The notes under the pieces: generated by a model
Told to the model about the DNA's origin: nothing
The model's input: only the letters and a program-made list of their open reading frames with translations
The model's database searches: none
Position numbers and translations under genes: made by a program
Source of the DNA: Cupriavidus sp.
GTDB lineage: Bacteria > Pseudomonadota > Gammaproteobacteria > Burkholderiales > Burkholderiaceae
DNA length: 64,000 bases
Reading direction: 5' to 3'
Assembly (NCBI GenBank): GCA_031180665.1
Contig: JAPSLP010000026.1
Coordinates: 1 to 64,000, forward strand
Part shown: positions 28,639 to 37,506 of the stretch, one piece after another
Numbering within the stretch: position 1 is the stretch's first letter
How the letters are laid out: each line of letters starts with the position of its first letter

Positions 28639-29247
28639 TCAATACGGCAGCGACAGCCGATGCCGGCTTTGCCAGTTCTCGACGTAGCGCTTGACCAGCC
28701 GCGCATCGCCGCGAATCAGGATGCCGTTCTCGGTGTTGCGCTCCTCGGCCGATTTGGTGAAGTTGAACGAACCGGTGAAGACCGCCTCGCCATCGAAGAT
28801 CATCACCTTGTTGTGCGCGATGGCCGGGCGCGAGTCGATCGACACCTCGATGCCCTGGTGTTTCAGGAAGGTTGCGCTGGTATAGCGCTCCGACACCTGG
28901 CTCTTGTCGAGGATCACGCGCACATCGACGCCGCGCTTGCGCGCCTGCATCAGCGCCTCGGCGATCGGCTTGCTGGTGAACGAGTAGGCCTGCACCAGCA
29001 CGCTGCGCCGCGCGTTGCGGATCGCGTCGACCAGCATGGCCTGGCAGCTTTCGCCATCGGGTGTGAAGCACAGCGCGTAATTGGCGCCATCGGCGAAGCT
29101 GCGCGCGCCGTCGGCAAGGGCGGTCGGCGCCTCGCCACTGCGCGGCAGGCTGCGAGCAGAGGCGGCGGGCGCCAGGATCGAAGAGGAAAGCAGGACGGAC
29201 AACAGGGCGCCGGCAACGAGGGCGGGCGCGCGAAACACAAAGGGCAT
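28639..29247 (-). CDS. secreted PLD-family nuclease (Nuc/EndA type)
   Basis: A 202-residue protein with a signal peptide (about 1-32, cleaved near ASA) and a single HKD motif: His145-Lys147-Asp152 in AHNKVMIFDGE, followed by TGSFNFTKSAEERNTEN. One HKD per chain means it works as a dimer, like Salmonella Nuc, a non-specific periplasmic or extracellular DNase. The short form at Met 29247 places the signal peptide at the N-terminus; the longer frame starts at 29292. Confidence 0.9.
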   Translation of the reverse strand: MPFVFRAPALVAGALLSVLLSSSILAPAASARSLPRSGEAPTALADGARSFADGANYALCFTPDGESCQAMLVDAIRNARRSVLVQAYSFTSKPIAEALMQARKRGVDVRVILDKSQVSERYTSATFLKHQGIEVSIDSRPAIAHNKVMIFDGEAVFTGSFNFTKSAEERNTENGILIRGDARLVKRYVENWQSRHRLSLPY

Positions 29248-29490
29248 GAGACAGCGTGAATGCGTTGCCGCGGAGCGCGCCGCTCGCGGCAAACAGTAGC
29301 CAATCGGAAAACGAATCGAAATGGAAACGTTGCGAAGGCGGGGAAGTTAGCAGCGGGCGGACGCAAAGGCAAGGCGGTTGGAACGGGGCTGGACGGCTGC
29401 CTATGATGAAACTCGCGTCGTCGCACGCGACGACGCTCCGTTTTCCACACCCGGTGCCAGCGAGCTGGTGCCCAACCCTGGAGGCAAGCG

Positions 29491-29697
29491 ATGTCCAATC
29501 ACACCTACAAGCTGGTTGAAATCGTGGGCACTTCGCCCGACGGCACCGATGCCGCAATCCGCAGCGCGCTCGCCAAGGCGTCGGAGACCATCAAGAACAT
29601 GGACTGGTTCGAGGTGGTCGAGATGCGCGGCCATATCCTCAACGGCCAGATCGCGCATTACCAGGTCACGCTGAAAGTCGGCTTCCGCGTCGAGTGA
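29491..29697 (+). CDS. dodecin, flavin-binding protein
   Basis: A 68-residue protein with the full dodecin pattern: YKLVEIVGTSPDG, then the helix AIRSALAKASETIKNMDWFEVVEMRG and the last strands HYQVTLKVGFRVE. Dodecins form hollow 12-mers that bind flavins and buffer or store them. The conserved Trp that stacks on the flavin is in MDWFEV. GGAGG is seven bases before the ATG. Confidence 0.95.
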   Translation: MSNHTYKLVEIVGTSPDGTDAAIRSALAKASETIKNMDWFEVVEMRGHILNGQIAHYQVTLKVGFRVE

Positions 29698-29893
29698 GCG
29701 TGCGCACGGTTGGCGCCCTCGCATGCCGCGGCGGCTGCCACCGTGGTCCCACGCTGTTCCTTCCGCTGTCCTCCCCGCCGCAGGGCCGCCGTCGAAGCGG
29801 TGCGCACCGCGCGCGACCGGCTCGATGCCATGCCTGCCCGTCCCGCCCCCGCCTTGACCCCGCCACGACACCGGTGTAACCTCTGCATTCGAT

Positions 29894-29927
29894 GTTCATT
29901 CTGCGAATTGAAGTTCGTATAGCGAAC
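29894..29927 (+). promoter_or_regulatory. two tandem dyads, candidate PcaR operators for pcaIJF
   Basis: Position 29913-29927 is the perfect dyad GTTCG-TATAG-CGAAC. Position 29894-29908 is a weaker copy, GTTCA-TTCTG-CGAAT. The starts are 19 bp apart. PcaR sites in Pseudomonas have the same GTTCG-N5-CGAAC-like form. The gap 29698-30115 holds no gene; the dyads lie about 190 bases before the pcaI start. Confidence 0.65.
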
Positions 29928-30115
29928 ACATTCAAAAACAAGAGTCCGCAACACGGACCATCGCTTGACTGCTAGGGCCTTTATGGGCGCCGCCACGGCG
30001 CGCCCGGAACCACGCCAGGCAGAACCCTCCGGAGACGACGCTTCCAGCGGCCGCCCGACACCATCGGGCGGCGGGCTCCGGCCGGTCCGGCCAGGCCTTC
30101 TCGACTGGAACGCAA

Positions 30116-30799
30116 TTGATCAACAAGCTCTTCGACTCGGTGGAATCGGCGGTGGCCGACATCCATGACGGCGCGACCATCATGATCGGCGGCTTCGGCC
30201 TGGCCGGCATGCCGGCGCAACTCATCGATGCGCTGATCGCCCAGGGCGCGCGCGACCTGACCATCGTCAACAACAACGCCGGCAACGGCGAAACGGGCCT
30301 GGCGGCGCTGCTCAAGGCCAAGCGGGTGCGCAAGATCATTTGTTCGTTCCCGCGCCAGGTCGATTCCTACGTGTTCGATTCGCTGTATCACGCCGGCCAG
30401 ATCGAGCTGGAGCTGGTGCCGCAGGGCAACCTGGCCGAACGCATCCGCGCCGCGGGCGCCGGCATCGGCGGCTTCTTCACCCGTACCGCCTACGGCACGC
30501 CGCTGGCCGAGGGCAAGGAAACCCGCATCATCGACGGCAAGGGCTATGTGTTCGAGACGCCGATCCACGCCGACTTCGCGCTGATCAAGGCCGACACCGC
30601 CGACCGCTGGGGCAACCTGACCTATCGCAAGACCGCGCGCAACTTCGGCCCCATCATGGCGATGGCGGCCAAATGCGCGATCGTGCAGGTCAGCCACGTG
30701 GTCGAACTGGGCGAACTGGACCCCGAGCACATCGTGACGCCGAGCCTGTTCGTCAAGCGCGTCGTCAAGGTCGACGCCAATGTCGCCAATGCCGCCTGA
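30116..30799 (+). CDS. pcaI: 3-oxoadipate CoA-transferase subunit A
   Basis: A 227-residue alpha subunit. The conserved start INKLFDSVESAV leads into the glycine-rich loop MIGGFGLAGMP and ADRWGNLTYRKTARNF, typical of succinyl-CoA:3-ketoacid transferase A subunits. With PcaJ it moves CoA from succinyl-CoA to 3-oxoadipate, the penultimate step of the beta-ketoadipate pathway for aromatic compounds. The start is TTG 30116, since no ATG or GTG stands at the conserved N-terminus; the ribosome binding site is weak. First gene of pcaI-pcaJ-pcaF. Confidence 0.94.
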   Translation: MINKLFDSVESAVADIHDGATIMIGGFGLAGMPAQLIDALIAQGARDLTIVNNNAGNGETGLAALLKAKRVRKIICSFPRQVDSYVFDSLYHAGQIELELVPQGNLAERIRAAGAGIGGFFTRTAYGTPLAEGKETRIIDGKGYVFETPIHADFALIKADTADRWGNLTYRKTARNFGPIMAMAAKCAIVQVSHVVELGELDPEHIVTPSLFVKRVVKVDANVANAA

Positions 30800-30839
30800 C
30801 GCGCGAGCGCGCCCAACCCGCATCGAAGAGAGAAGCGAT

Positions 30840-31487
30840 ATGCAACGCCTGACCCGCGATCAGATGGCCGCCCGCGTGGCCCGAGACATTCCCGACGGTG
30901 CCGTGGTCAACCTCGGCATCGGACTGCCCACCCTGGTCGGCAACCATCTGCCGGCCGACCGCGAGATCCTGCTGCACAGCGAGAACGGCCTGCTCGGCAT
31001 GGGCCCCGCGCCCGCGCCCGGCGAGGAGGACGGCGACCTGATCAACGCCGGCAAGCAGCCGGTCACCATCAAGCCCGGCGCCTCGTATTTCCATCACGCC
31101 GACTCGTTCGCGATGATGCGCGGCGGCCATCTGGACTATTGCGTGCTGGGCGCCTTCCAGGTGTCGGCGACCGGCGACCTGGCCAACTGGCACACCGGCG
31201 CGCCGGGCGCGATTCCGGCGGTCGGCGGCGCGATGGACCTGGCGATCGGCGCCAAGCAGGTGTTCGTCATGATGGAACACCTGACCAAGCAGGGCGAGAG
31301 CAAGGTCGTGCCCGAATGCACGTATCCTTTGACCGGCATCGGCTGCGTGACCCGCATCTACACCGATCTGGCCACCCTCGACGTGACCCCGGACGGCCTG
31401 GTCGCCCGCGACCTGGTCGAAGGCCTGTCGTTCGACGAACTGCAGCGCCTGACCGGCGTGCCGCTCAAGCAAGCGCACAGCGCCTGA
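30840..31487 (+). CDS. pcaJ: 3-oxoadipate CoA-transferase subunit B
   Basis: A 215-residue beta subunit, with the catalytic Glu48 in LLHSENGLLGMGP that forms the glutamyl-CoA thioester. Other family marks are NLGIGLPTLV and PSASYF-like PGASYFHHADSF. It starts 40 bases after pcaI, with AGAGAAG before ATG 30840, and partners with PcaI as an alpha2-beta2 enzyme in the cytoplasm. Confidence 0.95.
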   Translation: MQRLTRDQMAARVARDIPDGAVVNLGIGLPTLVGNHLPADREILLHSENGLLGMGPAPAPGEEDGDLINAGKQPVTIKPGASYFHHADSFAMMRGGHLDYCVLGAFQVSATGDLANWHTGAPGAIPAVGGAMDLAIGAKQVFVMMEHLTKQGESKVVPECTYPLTGIGCVTRIYTDLATLDVTPDGLVARDLVEGLSFDELQRLTGVPLKQAHSA

Positions 31488-31562
31488 TGCCCGACCCGAT
31501 GGCGACGGACCGGACTTCCCGATACCGCCGCCGCCACCACTGAAACCAAGGACGAGACAACC

Positions 31563-32765
31563 ATGACCGAAGCCTTTATCTGCGACGCGATCCGCACCCC
31601 CATCGGCCGCTACGGCGGCAGCCTGTCCGCGGTGCGCGCGGACGACCTCGGCGCGGTGCCGCTGAAGGCGCTGATGGCGCGCCATCCGAATCTGGACTGG
31701 AGCGCCATCGACGACGTGATCTACGGCAACGCCAACCAGGCCGGCGAAGACAACCGCAACGTCGCGCGCATGTCATTGCTGCTGGCCGGCCTGCCGCAAA
31801 GCGTGCCGGGCGCCACCATCAACCGCCTGTGCGGTTCGGGCATGGACGCGACCGGCACCGCCGCCCGCGCGATCCGCGCCGGCGAAGCCGGGCTGATGAT
31901 CGCCGGCGGCGTCGAAAGCATGAGCCGCGCCCCGTTCGTGATGGGCAAGGCCACCACCGCGTTCTCGCGCGATGCGCAGATCTTCGACACCACCATCGGC
32001 TGGCGCTTCATCAACCCGGCGATGCGCGCGGCCTACGGCGTGGACTCGATGCCCGAGACCGCCGAGAACGTCGCCACCGACTACAAGATCAGCCGGGAAG
32101 ACCAGGACCTGATGGCGCTGCGCAGCCAGGAAAAGGCCTCGCGCGCGCAGGCCGACGGCACGCTGGCGCAGGAAATCACCGCGGTCACGATCCCGCAGAA
32201 GAAGGGCGATCCGATCGTCGTCGAGCGCGACGAGCATCCGCGCGCCACCAGCATGGAAGCGCTGGCCAAGCTCAAGGGCGTGGTGCGCCCGGACGGCACC
32301 GTGACCGCCGGCAACGCATCGGGCGTCAATGACGGCGCCTGCGCGCTGCTGCTGGCCAGCGAAGCGGCCGCGCGGCAGCACGGCCTGACGCCCAAGGCCC
32401 GCATCGTCGGCATGGCCACCGCCGGCGTGGCGCCGCGCGTGATGGGCATCGGCCCGGCGCCGGCCACGCAGAAGCTGCTCAAGCAGCTGGGCATGACGAT
32501 GGACCAGATCGACGTGATCGAGCTGAACGAAGCGTTTGCCGCGCAAGGCCTGGCGGTGCTGCGCGAGCTCGGCGTCGCCGACGACGATGCGCGCGTCAAC
32601 CCGAACGGCGGCGCGATCGCGCTGGGCCACCCGCTGGGCATGAGCGGCGCGCGCCTGGTCACCACCGCGATGTACCAGCTGCATCGCACTGGCGGCCGCT
32701 TTGCGCTGTGCACGATGTGCATCGGCGTGGGCCAGGGCATCGCGATGGTGATCGAGCGCGTCTGA
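31563..32765 (+). CDS. pcaF: 3-oxoadipyl-CoA thiolase
   Basis: A 400-residue thiolase. The acyl-accepting Cys90 is in NRLCGSGMDA, the His is in GHPLGMSGAR, and the second Cys is in LCTMCIGVGQG near the end. The length and GMSGAR variant fit PcaF/PaaJ rather than acetoacetyl-CoA thiolase. It splits 3-oxoadipyl-CoA into succinyl-CoA and acetyl-CoA. It lies 75 bases after pcaJ, same direction, completing a catabolic operon. Confidence 0.95.
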   Translation: MTEAFICDAIRTPIGRYGGSLSAVRADDLGAVPLKALMARHPNLDWSAIDDVIYGNANQAGEDNRNVARMSLLLAGLPQSVPGATINRLCGSGMDATGTAARAIRAGEAGLMIAGGVESMSRAPFVMGKATTAFSRDAQIFDTTIGWRFINPAMRAAYGVDSMPETAENVATDYKISREDQDLMALRSQEKASRAQADGTLAQEITAVTIPQKKGDPIVVERDEHPRATSMEALAKLKGVVRPDGTVTAGNASGVNDGACALLLASEAAARQHGLTPKARIVGMATAGVAPRVMGIGPAPATQKLLKQLGMTMDQIDVIELNEAFAAQGLAVLRELGVADDDARVNPNGGAIALGHPLGMSGARLVTTAMYQLHRTGGRFALCTMCIGVGQGIAMVIERV

Positions 32766-32812
32766 GCGGCGCCCGCATCAGCCAGCGCCGAGCCGACGCT
32801 CAAGTTTTGCGG

Positions 32813-32841
32813 GGCGCCTGCCGTTGACCAGGGCAGGCGCC
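32813..32841 (+). terminator. hairpin after pcaF
   Basis: Arms GGCGCCTGCC and GGCAGGCGCC around nine bases, 48 bases after the pcaF stop. No T run follows, so it may only stabilise the mRNA end. The rest of the 305-base gap (32766-33070) shows no gene; it should contain the promoter of the SDR gene. Confidence 0.55.
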
Positions 32842-33070
32842 GACCCTCAGCGCTGCGACAGATTTCCCGACGCAGTTGGTGCGGCCGGGCCGACTGGCTC
32901 GCCGGTCCGCCGCACGCTTTCTTTGCGCCCGAATGCGCGCGGCGGTTGCAGCGCGGCGGTATTCGACGAATGTCCCGCTGCATTGCCCGCTCACATCGCG
33001 GCACTGAACGTGCGCTGCATTTCTGCTGAACCTTCGCAGTACCGGTCCCATACCGGCATGGAGTAATCGG

Positions 33071-33802
33071 ATGTCTCTTCCCGTTGCCACGCTCGTCACC
33101 GGCGCCAGTTCCGGCATCGGCCGCGCCATCAGCGAAATGCTGCTGGCCGACGGCGTGACCCGCGTCGTCAATGTCGACTATGCCGCCCCGGGCTGGTCGC
33201 ATCCCAACATGACGTTTTTCCAGGCGGACCTGACCGACGCCGCGGCAACCCGCGCGGCGGCCGCCGAGGTGACGTCGCGATTCGCCATCACGCGCCTGGT
33301 CAACAATGCCGGCGCGACGCGTCCCGGCACCGCGGATACCGCGACCGTCGAGGACCTCGATTACGTGGTGGGCCTGCACCTGCAGGCCAGTCTGCTGCTG
33401 ACGCAGGCCTGCCTGCCGGCGATGCGCGCCGCGGGCTTCGGCCGCATTGTCAACATGGCCTCGCGCGCGGCGCTGGGCAAGCCCGAGCGCGTGGTGTACT
33501 CCGCCACCAAGGCCGGCATGGTCGGCATGACGCGCACGCTGGCGATGGAACTCGGCGGCGACGGCATCACCGTCAACGCGGTCGCGCCCGGTCCGATCGC
33601 CACCGAACTGTTTCGCCGCAGCAATCCGGAAGGCAGCGAGCAGACCAGGCGCATCCTGGCCAGCATCGCGGTCAAGCGCATGGGCACGCCCGAGGACGTG
33701 GCGCGGGCCACGCTGTTCTTTCTCTCTCCCGAAAACGGTTTCGTCACCGGACAGGTGCTGTACGTCTGTGGCGGTACCACGCTGGGCGTCGCACCGGTCT
33801 AG
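33071..33802 (+). CDS. short-chain dehydrogenase/reductase (3-oxoacyl reductase-like)
   Basis: A 243-residue classical SDR. The NAD(P)-binding TGASSGIG is at 10-17, NNAG at 78-81, and the catalytic Ser131, Tyr143 and Lys147 in YSATK are all present; APGPIATEL follows. The substrate is not evident. GGAG about eight bases before ATG 33071 supports the start. It is followed 67 bases later by a Bug-type binding protein gene, so it may process the compound that this protein captures, which is inference. Confidence 0.9.
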   Translation: MSLPVATLVTGASSGIGRAISEMLLADGVTRVVNVDYAAPGWSHPNMTFFQADLTDAAATRAAAAEVTSRFAITRLVNNAGATRPGTADTATVEDLDYVVGLHLQASLLLTQACLPAMRAAGFGRIVNMASRAALGKPERVVYSATKAGMVGMTRTLAMELGGDGITVNAVAPGPIATELFRRSNPEGSEQTRRILASIAVKRMGTPEDVARATLFFLSPENGFVTGQVLYVCGGTTLGVAPV

Positions 33803-33869
33803 GCGCGGCCCCGTATTACAAGTCGTGGCCCGCATGGACGGCCACCGAGGAAACTCCCTGGAGCATACG

Positions 33870-34874
33870 ATGAAGTTCAAGTCGCAACCGTCGCAGGCGC
33901 GTCGTCGCCTGCTGGCCGCCGGCGTCGCGCTGGCCACCACGTTCGCCGGCGTCTCCGGCGCTGCCTTCGCGGACACCTATCCGAGCAAGCCGATCACGAT
34001 GATCGTGCCGTTCTCGGCCGGCGGCACCACCGACATCCTGGCTCGCATCGTCGGCCTGCAGCTGGGCAAGGCGCTCGGCCAGCCGGTGGTGATCGAAAAC
34101 CGTCCGGGCGCGGGCGGCAACATCGGCGCCTCGCTCGCCGCCAAGGCGCAGGGTGACGGCTACACGCTGTTCATGGGCACGATCGGTACCCACGCGATCA
34201 ACCAGTCGCTGTACTCGAAGCTGCCGTACGACCCGGTCAAGGACTTCGCGCCGATCACCCGTGTCGCGATGGTGCCGAACCTGGTGGTGGTCAATCCGAA
34301 CGTGCCGGCCAAGAGCATCAAGGAACTGATTGCCTACGTGAAGGCCAATCCGAACAAGATCAGCTATGGCTCGTCGGGCAACGGCTCGTCGATGCACCTG
34401 TCGGGCGAGCTGTTCAACTCGATGACCGGCCTGAATATCCAGCACGTGCCGTACAAGGGCAGCGCCCCGGCGGTCAACGATCTGCTGGGCAACCAGATCG
34501 GCCTGATGTTCGACAACCTGCCGTCGTCGTACCAGCACGTCAAGGCCGGCAAGCTGCGTCCGCTGGCGGTGACCTCGGCCAAGCGCTCGCCGGCGCTGCC
34601 GGACGTGCCGACCGTCGCCGAAGCCGGCGTGCCGGGCTATGAAGCGACCTCGTGGTTCGCGCTGTACGCGACCGGCGGCACGCCCAAGGCCATCGTCGAT
34701 CGCCTGAACGCCGAAGTGGTCAAGATCCTGGCCATGCCCGACGTGCAGAAGCAGATGGCGGGTCAGGGCGCCGAGCCCAATCCCGAGAAGCCGGAACAAC
34801 TGGCGGCGTTCATGAAGACCGAAGCGGCCAAGTGGGCGAAGGTCGTCAAGGCCTCGGGCGCGACGGTGGACTGA
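33870..34874 (+). CDS. Bug/TctC-family periplasmic solute-binding protein
   Basis: A 334-residue protein with a signal peptide (about 1-33, cut after AFA) followed by the typical Bug start DTYPSKPITMIVPFSAGGTTD. Other family marks are ENRPGAGGNIG, DPVKDFAPITRV and PYKGSAPAVNDLLGNQI. Such proteins bind carboxylates for tripartite TctAB transporters, but most in Burkholderiales are orphans without tctAB nearby, as here. GGAG precedes ATG 33870. A terminator follows at 35074. Confidence 0.93.
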   Translation: MKFKSQPSQARRRLLAAGVALATTFAGVSGAAFADTYPSKPITMIVPFSAGGTTDILARIVGLQLGKALGQPVVIENRPGAGGNIGASLAAKAQGDGYTLFMGTIGTHAINQSLYSKLPYDPVKDFAPITRVAMVPNLVVVNPNVPAKSIKELIAYVKANPNKISYGSSGNGSSMHLSGELFNSMTGLNIQHVPYKGSAPAVNDLLGNQIGLMFDNLPSSYQHVKAGKLRPLAVTSAKRSPALPDVPTVAEAGVPGYEATSWFALYATGGTPKAIVDRLNAEVVKILAMPDVQKQMAGQGAEPNPEKPEQLAAFMKTEAAKWAKVVKASGATVD

Positions 34875-34905
34875 TCGGCGGGCCGGTTCGACGCCGCCGC
34901 TGATC

Positions 34906-34977
34906 TGTCGTCCCCGTGCAAACGGGGACCCAGTGACTTTCAAAGGCGCTGGATTCCGGCTTGCGCCGGAACGACAG
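34906..34977 (+). repeat. dispersed double-hairpin repeat, copy C
   Basis: Hairpin GTCCCCGTGCAAACGGGGAC, spacer CCAGTGACTTTC, then hairpin GATTCCGGCTTGCGCCGGAA ending GACAG. Same orientation as copy B. Confidence 0.85.
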
Positions 34978-35046
34978 CGCGGGAACGACAGCGCGCGAAC
35001 GACAGCGCGCGAACGAAGCGCGCGAACGAAGCGCGCGAACGACAGG
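34969..35046 (+). repeat. tandem array of GAACGACAGCGCGC units
   Basis: Six head-to-tail units of 13-14 bases (three near GAACGACAGCGCGC, two shortened GAACGAAGCGCGC, one ending GACAGGG) grow directly from the last bases of repeat copy C. Confidence 0.85.
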
Positions 35047-35073
35047 GCAGTCATTGGGCCTTGTCAGCATGCC

Positions 35074-35099
35074 AAGCCGGCCTTCGGGCCGGCTTTTTC
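35074..35099 (+). terminator. rho-independent terminator
   Basis: Arms AGCCGGCC and GGCCGGCT around TTCG, then TTTTC. It ends transcription from the Bug-protein gene and the repeats behind it. Confidence 0.9.
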
Positions 35100-35126
35100 A
35101 TTGGCCTCACGGCCGCAGGGCCTGCA

Positions 35127-35154
35127 TTGCTGCAAAGAACATGACCGGTATAAT
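35127..35154 (+). promoter_or_regulatory. sigma70-like promoter of the SulP gene
   Basis: TTGCTG and TATAAT are separated by 16 bases. Transcription would start near 35161 and leave a leader of about 250 bases before the gene at 35411; the leader shows no coding frame and no structure that I can name. Confidence 0.6.
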
Positions 35155-35410
35155 GCGCGACCTCCGGCCGGCATTGGCCATGCCGCCTCACGCCGGACTG
35201 CACTCCGATTCGCCGACACCGATGTAAATCGCCTCAGCCCGCCGCGGGTACGCCCTTCCAACCCCGATACGCCAAGACCCGCGTCAGGCTCGCCGCCGGC
35301 ATGCCGTCCACCAGGACGTCCGCCCGGACCGTGCTTCCCCTCTGTTTTGTTTTCCCGTTTTCCGTCGCGTCGCGGTTGCCGCCGCGCGGCGCATTCTCGA
35401 GACCAGACCC

Positions 35411-36898
35411 ATGCTCTCCTTGCGCCAGCAATGGTTCGGCAATATCCGCAACGATGTGCTCGCCGGCACCGTCGTCGCGCTTGCGCTGATCCCCGAAGCC
35501 ATCGCCTTTTCCATCATCGCGGGCGTCGACCCGAAAGTCGGCCTGTACGCCTCCTTCTGCATCGCCACGGTGATCGCGTTCGCCGGCGGACGGCCCGGCA
35601 TGATCTCGGCAGCCACCGGCGCGATGGCGCTGGTGATGGTCACGCTCGTCAAGGAGCACGGCCTGCAATACCTGCTGGCGGCCACCGTGCTGACTGGCGT
35701 GCTGCAGATCCTGGCCGGCTGGCTGCGGCTGGGCGTGCTGATGCGCTTCGTGTCGCGCTCGGTGATCACCGGCTTTGTCAACGCGCTGGCGATCCTGATC
35801 TTCATGGCGCAGCTGCCGGAGCTGACCGGCGTCAGCTGGCACGTGTACGCGATGGTGGCCGCGGGCCTGGCGATCCTCTATCTGCTGCCGCGGGTCACGC
35901 GTGCCGTGCCCTCGCCGCTGGTGACGATCGTGGTGCTGACCGCGGTGTCGATGCTGTTGGGGCTGGACATCCGCACTGTCGGCGATATGGGCCAGCTGCC
36001 CGACAGCCTGCCGGTGTTCCTGCTGCCGCAGGTCCCGCTGAACCTGGAGACGCTGGCGATCGTGCTGCCGTTCTCGGCGACGCTCGCGGTGGTCGGGCTG
36101 CTCGAATCGATGATGACCGCGGCCATCGTCGACGACATGACGGACACGCCCAGCGACAAGAATCGCGAATGCGTGGGGCAGGGCGTGGCCAATATCGCCG
36201 CCGGCATGCTGGGCGGCATGGCCGGCTGCGCGATGATCGGGCAGTCGGTGATCAATGTGAAATCCGGCGGCCGGGGACGTCTGTCGACGCTGGTCGCCGG
36301 CGTGCTGCTGCTGGTGATGGTGGTGTTCCTGGGCGACTGGGTCGCCCGCATTCCGATGGCGGCGCTGGTCGCGGTGATGATCATGGTGTCGATCGGCACC
36401 TTCAACTGGGCGTCGATCCGGGACCTGCGCGAGCACCCGCGCAGCTCCAGCATCGTCATGATCGCCACGGTCGCGGTGGTCGTGATCACGCACGATCTCG
36501 CCCGCGGCGTGCTGGTGGGCGTGTTGCTGTCGGGCGTGTTCTTTGCCTGGAAGGTCGGGCGCATGCTCGATGTCGCATCGGCGCTGGAGGGCGGCGAGGC
36601 GGGCAGGATGGACCGACGCGTGCGCGTCTACACGGTCACCGGCCAGGTGTTTTTCGCCTGCGCCGACCCGTTCATCCGCGCCTTCGACGTGAAGGAAGAC
36701 GTCGCGCGCGTTCGGATCGATGTCAGCGGGGCGCACTTCTGGGACATCACGGCGATCGGCGCGCTCGACAAGGTCGTCATCAAATTGCGGCGGGCCGGGA
36801 TCGAGGTCGAGGTGGTGGGGCTGAACGCGGCCAGCGCGGCGATGGTCGAGCGCTTCGCGCTGCACGACAAGGATGGCCGGGAATTGCCGGCGCACTGA
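35411..36898 (+). CDS. SulP-family anion transporter with STAS domain
   Basis: A 495-residue membrane protein of the SulP family. It has a transmembrane part of about 12-14 helices (residues about 10-390) opening with [25 protein letters not shown], and a cytoplasmic STAS domain (about 400-490) with [22 protein letters not shown]. Relatives move sulfate, bicarbonate or dicarboxylates by Na+ or H+ coupling; the ion cannot be told from sequence. It is single, with its own promoter and a long leader. Confidence 0.92.
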   Translation: MLSLRQQWFGNIRNDVLAGTVVALALIPEAIAFSIIAGVDPKVGLYASFCIATVIAFAGGRPGMISAATGAMALVMVTLVKEHGLQYLLAATVLTGVLQILAGWLRLGVLMRFVSRSVITGFVNALAILIFMAQLPELTGVSWHVYAMVAAGLAILYLLPRVTRAVPSPLVTIVVLTAVSMLLGLDIRTVGDMGQLPDSLPVFLLPQVPLNLETLAIVLPFSATLAVVGLLESMMTAAIVDDMTDTPSDKNRECVGQGVANIAAGMLGGMAGCAMIGQSVINVKSGGRGRLSTLVAGVLLLVMVVFLGDWVARIPMAALVAVMIMVSIGTFNWASIRDLREHPRSSSIVMIATVAVVVITHDLARGVLVGVLLSGVFFAWKVGRMLDVASALEGGEAGRMDRRVRVYTVTGQVFFACADPFIRAFDVKEDVARVRIDVSGAHFWDITAIGALDKVVIKLRRAGIEVEVVGLNAASAAMVERFALHDKDGRELPAH

Positions 36899-36919
36899 TT
36901 ACCGGCACACCGCGCCGGC

Positions 36920-36948
36920 AAAAAAAAGCTCGCGACTGGCAGCGAGCT
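36920..36948 (-). terminator. terminator for the minus-strand gene at 37065
   Basis: Read on the minus strand, arms AGCTCGC and GCGAGCT around eight bases are followed by eight T. It lies between the SulP gene and the small gene that converges on it. Confidence 0.85.
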
Positions 36949-37064
36949 CGAGTTCCGGCCCACCCGGGCAGGAGGAGACATCGTCGGACGCCGCGGCAGC
37001 GCGGCTGCCTGAGCGCGGGTATTGGGTATCGGGTATGGGGCGGGTTTGGCGGCCGGTCTGCGCC

Positions 37065-37286
37065 TCAGTTCAGGCTGACCTTGACCACTTGTTCCTCGAC
37101 GCCGACAAAACGGACCAGTTGGCGCAGGCCGCTGGGATACTCCTTGATGTGATGGCCCACCGGGGTATCCGGCAGGCGGTAATAAATGGCGCTGGACGGG
37201 GCGGCGGTCCGGCCTTCCACTGCGGAGGGACCGTCGCCTTCCCATGGGATATCGCGCTCCTCGGCGAAATCGTGCGGTGCGGGCAT
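37065..37286 (-). CDS. small acidic protein of unknown function
   Basis: A 73-residue protein with a polar N-terminus (DFAEERDIPWEGDG) and a folded-looking second half (AIYYRLPDTPVGHH, then LVRFVGVEEQVVKVSLN). AGGAA lies nine bases before ATG 37286, and a strong terminator follows, so it is very probably a real gene. No family is recognised. The 220 bases upstream, to the PadR gene, are AT-rich and should hold promoters for both divergent genes. Confidence 0.75.
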   Translation of the reverse strand: MPAPHDFAEERDIPWEGDGPSAVEGRTAAPSSAIYYRLPDTPVGHHIKEYPSGLRQLVRFVGVEEQVVKVSLN

Positions 37287-37506
37287 GGCGGCTGTTCCTG
37301 ATCGAATGCGACTTTGTCTCCAATGTATTGCAGCACCTGCCGATTTGCTATTTCGCCTTTTTTAATTCTGGCCTAGCCATCGGCTCGATTTGTCATATTG
37401 CGAGCAATAGGGTGCAGGGCCCAGCCGATGACTTGCGCGGCGCCTCCATGCGCTACCATTGGCGCTTTGCGCGCATTCCGGCGCGCATTCCGCTCCCGTC
37501 GCCCGC

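Noticed and set aside
28639..29247. Toxin or contact-dependent effector reading of the PLD nuclease.
   Set aside because: It has a simple signal peptide and single HKD with no immunity gene or delivery domain, so an ordinary secreted Nuc-type enzyme is more likely.
35155..35410. SAM or other named riboswitch before the SulP gene.
   Set aside because: No conserved core sequence of a riboswitch class could be recognised.
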